Shown here in pieces: positions 55,534-57,665 of a DNA stretch of 57,665 nt. Numbering within the stretch: the first letter of the stretch is position 1; each line of letters begins with the position of its first letter. The stretch lies in IMG/VR virus record IMGVR_UViG_3300008113_000328, positions 1 through 57,665 of that record; one strand, written 5' to 3'. A program made the position numbers and the translations under genes. The stretch comes from a virus. The notes below the pieces were generated by a model, which was given only the letters and a program-made list of their open reading frames with translations, had not been told where the DNA came from and did no database searches.

Positions 55534-57327
55534 ATGCCAACATACTACAAATACGCAGAAAGAGAAGCCGACAGTTACGTTGATTGGGGGGCTATTGGAA
55601 AGAGTATGTCTGATATGCTCTTGGAGAAGGACAAAATCCGTAACGAGAAAAGGGCAGCAATTGACGAAGCATCACGACAGTTCGGTGAGGTATTGGCTAA
55701 TGCCCCACAGGGTGAGCATAAAGCTGCTCGTGAGATGGCATTGGAATATGCGAGCAATGCTTCTCAGTTTATGCGGATGCAAGACGTTCTGTTGAAGTCA
55801 GGGCAATTGGATTTAAGGGATTACACAATTGCGCGTCAAAATATATTGGATGATACTGAGCGAGCATTCAAAATGAATGAGGCGTATCAGAAGATGTTCA
55901 AGGAGAAGATGGAGAGATATAAAAACAAGGAGTCTTCTTATTATGAAGTACAAGGAATGGAGCGTGTAGAAGGATTTGGTAACTTTAGTCAGTCAGGTCT
56001 TTGGATTAACCCAACTACAGGCAAGGTCAGTGTTGCAATGAAAGACTTGCAAAAAGTCAATGGTCAGGATGTTTATGTTATGGCTGAGAACCCAAATAAT
56101 ATGACATCTATTGACGCTATCAATGGTCTTATCCTTGGTCAATGGGATAGATATGATTCAGAGGCTGCCACTACTGCTTTAGCCGAGATGAATGGAAAGC
56201 AGATACAGTCAATGATGAGTAGCGGAGCAATTACCAAGATAGAGGACATCCTTCAAAAACCCGACTATATTAACGCTGAAACAAACTATATAAACGCTGC
56301 GCTTGGTGGTGATGATTCATTTGATAGGGTTTCTCTTTTGACCGACTCAATGGTTCAAGCCCCTAATGGAAAGCAGTATAGGTTTACTCGTGATGAGGCT
56401 GATGCCAAGGCAAATCCTGAGGCTATCCTTATGAAGATAGACCCTGCATCAGGACAGGAGACTCCACAAATCTCAGATGAGCAGATGAAAGATTCAACTG
56501 AGTGGATGAGAACACGCGCAAGGTCAAAGTACGACTACGAGAAGACAATAACTCAGAAGCAACAGCGACAGGCTCAGTATGCCCCTGAATATGTGTATGA
56601 GAGAGGAGATAGAGCAGCGCAACAAGAAGCTGAAGCAGGGTCTTGGAACGCAATTCTTATGGCTCAAACCGCGCAGGAAAAGAAGAACGCAGCTGAGGCC
56701 GTGCTTGCATCTCCGGGGGCACAAGCAAGAGGATTAATTGGCGTTGAGATAAATGATGAAACAGGAACAGTAGCATTCACATATGCCGACCCCGCAAAAA
56801 ATACTGTATTTGATATAGCCCCGGGCGGTGTTCCAATCAGCCTTGAAGAATGGGCCAAGAAAGGCGCAGAGATTCACGGAATATCTGACCAACAAAAAGC
56901 AATTAGAGCGGGTGGATTCTATGGTAAAGAACCGTCTACTGATTTCAAGGGAGTTAGGGCTAAACGTCAAGGGCCAACTGCAACTGCAACTACAACAGGG
57001 AACATAACTCCTGACCAAGCAAAAGCTATGGCTAAAACGGATACCGCTTCAATAAGTCAATCAATTATAGTAGATGACCCTGATACAACGGTTGCTAATT
57101 TAGAAGCGAAGTATGGTAAATATGGGTTTACATTTACGCCATCTCCGGGGGTAATGGATGATGAAGTAATTATTACTCCTTTGGCGGGAGGTGAGCCGAA
57201 AACATTTAATATTGATGACTTGGGAGACGCAGCTAATATAGCTGCATTTATCGTACAAAATGCAACGTCAGGATTTATCAACTCTCAAACTCCCGGTGCA
57301 GGAGATGGTATATTTGAACCTCAATAA
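55534..57327 (+). CDS. Large internal virion / ejection-type protein
   Basis: A 597-residue, mostly helical protein; N-terminus MPTYYKYAEREADSYVDWGA, then long helices, a possible structured middle (LPxx WNAILMAQTAQEKKNAAEAV) and an Ala/Thr-rich C-terminus. No enzymatic motif. Position between the ejection-like gene and the giant protein gene, and its composition, fit a virion-internal protein. Confidence 0.68.
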   Translation: MPTYYKYAEREADSYVDWGAIGKSMSDMLLEKDKIRNEKRAAIDEASRQFGEVLANAPQGEHKAAREMALEYASNASQFMRMQDVLLKSGQLDLRDYTIARQNILDDTERAFKMNEAYQKMFKEKMERYKNKESSYYEVQGMERVEGFGNFSQSGLWINPTTGKVSVAMKDLQKVNGQDVYVMAENPNNMTSIDAINGLILGQWDRYDSEAATTALAEMNGKQIQSMMSSGAITKIEDILQKPDYINAETNYINAALGGDDSFDRVSLLTDSMVQAPNGKQYRFTRDEADAKANPEAILMKIDPASGQETPQISDEQMKDSTEWMRTRARSKYDYEKTITQKQQRQAQYAPEYVYERGDRAAQQEAEAGSWNAILMAQTAQEKKNAAEAVLASPGAQARGLIGVEINDETGTVAFTYADPAKNTVFDIAPGGVPISLEEWAKKGAEIHGISDQQKAIRAGGFYGKEPSTDFKGVRAKRQGPTATATTTGNITPDQAKAMAKTDTASISQSIIVDDPDTTVANLEAKYGKYGFTFTPSPGVMDDEVIITPLAGGEPKTFNIDDLGDAANIAAFIVQNATSGFINSQTPGAGDGIFEPQ

Positions 57328-57346
57328 CCTAAGATAGTTTTATACA

Positions 57347-57665
57347 ATGGATAAAGTAGAGCAGTTATACAATCTATATTTAAATAGCGGAATCATTACA
57401 TCTGCAACCTCATTGGATATGTTCAGAGCAGCAAATGCTCAACAGCAATCTCAGTTGTATGACTTAGGAAAACAGAGGAATCTGTTTCAATCTACTGACC
57501 TGCCTACCTTTCAATCTGCTTGGACAGGCGCAGCACCAATGGCAGCTCCTGCTCAGCCTCAAGAAGAGGTAAAAAAAAAAGAAGAATCCGTTACTACGGA
57601 ATTACCTGTGGCAGGTTCTTTATCGGGGTCGCAGTTGCCTCAAGAACCCGTTAAACCACAGCCTG
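57347..57665 (+). CDS. 5' end of a large virion-type protein, cut by the window edge
   Basis: An open frame from ATG at 57347 to the end. It begins MDKVEQLYNLYLNSGIITSA and then becomes Gln/Ala/Pro-rich. It is likely the N-terminus of the giant multidomain protein whose 3' part occupies the left end of the window, if the genome is circular; this is inference. Confidence 0.6.
   Translation, partial: MDKVEQLYNLYLNSGIITSATSLDMFRAANAQQQSQLYDLGKQRNLFQSTDLPTFQSAWTGAAPMAAPAQPQEEVKKKEESVTTELPVAGSLSGSQLPQEPVKPQP

Noticed and set aside
1-57665. Insertion sequences, integrase or attachment sites
   Set aside because: No transposase or recombinase motifs and no terminal repeats were seen, so there is no sign of lysogeny genes in this window.

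Overview
This window is part of a tailed double-stranded DNA phage (Caudoviricetes), very probably infecting a Bacteroidota host. The host call rests on the promoters: many genes are preceded by TAnnTTTG boxes, the Bacteroidota -7 element, some with a TTG about 20 bases upstream. Translation starts lack Shine-Dalgarno sequences and instead share an A-rich leader of the AAATCTAATCA-ATG type. The order terminase, portal, scaffold-like protein, major capsid protein, ring/adaptor-like proteins, very large nozzle-like tail protein, ejection-type proteins and giant multidomain protein resembles crAss-like podoviruses. The family assignment is inference.

Layout. (i) 1-8447, plus strand: the 3' part of a giant multidomain (large polyvalent) protein gene that is open at the left edge and is split into two frames near 5380. 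Another giant-type gene is cut by the right edge at 57347-57665, so the contig may be circular or longer. (ii) 8448-14391, minus strand: replication genes (DnaA-domain-IV-like protein, VRR-NUC nuclease, SF2 helicase, primase/SF3 helicase). (iii) 14563-17836: SSB-like protein with a pseudoknot leader, a tRNA-like gene, RecE-like exonuclease plus Sak-like annealing protein, and a second DnaA-domain-IV-like protein. (iv) 16945-25206, minus strand: about twenty small accessory genes, including a glutamine amidotransferase-cyclotransferase fusion, an amidoligase-like enzyme and three small exported proteins. (v) 25207-25709: divergent control region with an unusually GC-rich stretch. (vi) 25710-36208, plus strand: holin-like protein, GroEL, GroES, many small basic or structural proteins, M15 peptidase endolysin, and a fibre with sixteen nonapeptide repeats. 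(vii) 36205-57665: 2OG-Fe(II) oxygenase, packaging, head, tail and ejection genes.

The most striking feature is in region iv. Five type III hammerhead ribozymes lie on the coding (minus) strand between genes, each with the core CUGAUGA-stem II-GAAA, a looped stem I and an open stem III around a GUA or GUC cleavage triplet. Each is preceded by a hairpin built on GTGTCTTCAAAGACAC. The unit (stop codon, 8-15 nt, hairpin, ribozyme, 19-28 nt leader, ATG) looks like an RNA-processing joint between co-transcribed genes. The hairpin occurs about eleven times in the window, always on the sense strand, including inside two coding sequences and as the terminator after the capsid gene. Three near-identical promoters with a palindromic spacer, plus a promoter at 25267, divide the region into operons. 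In each, a ribozyme separates the promoter-proximal gene or genes from those downstream.
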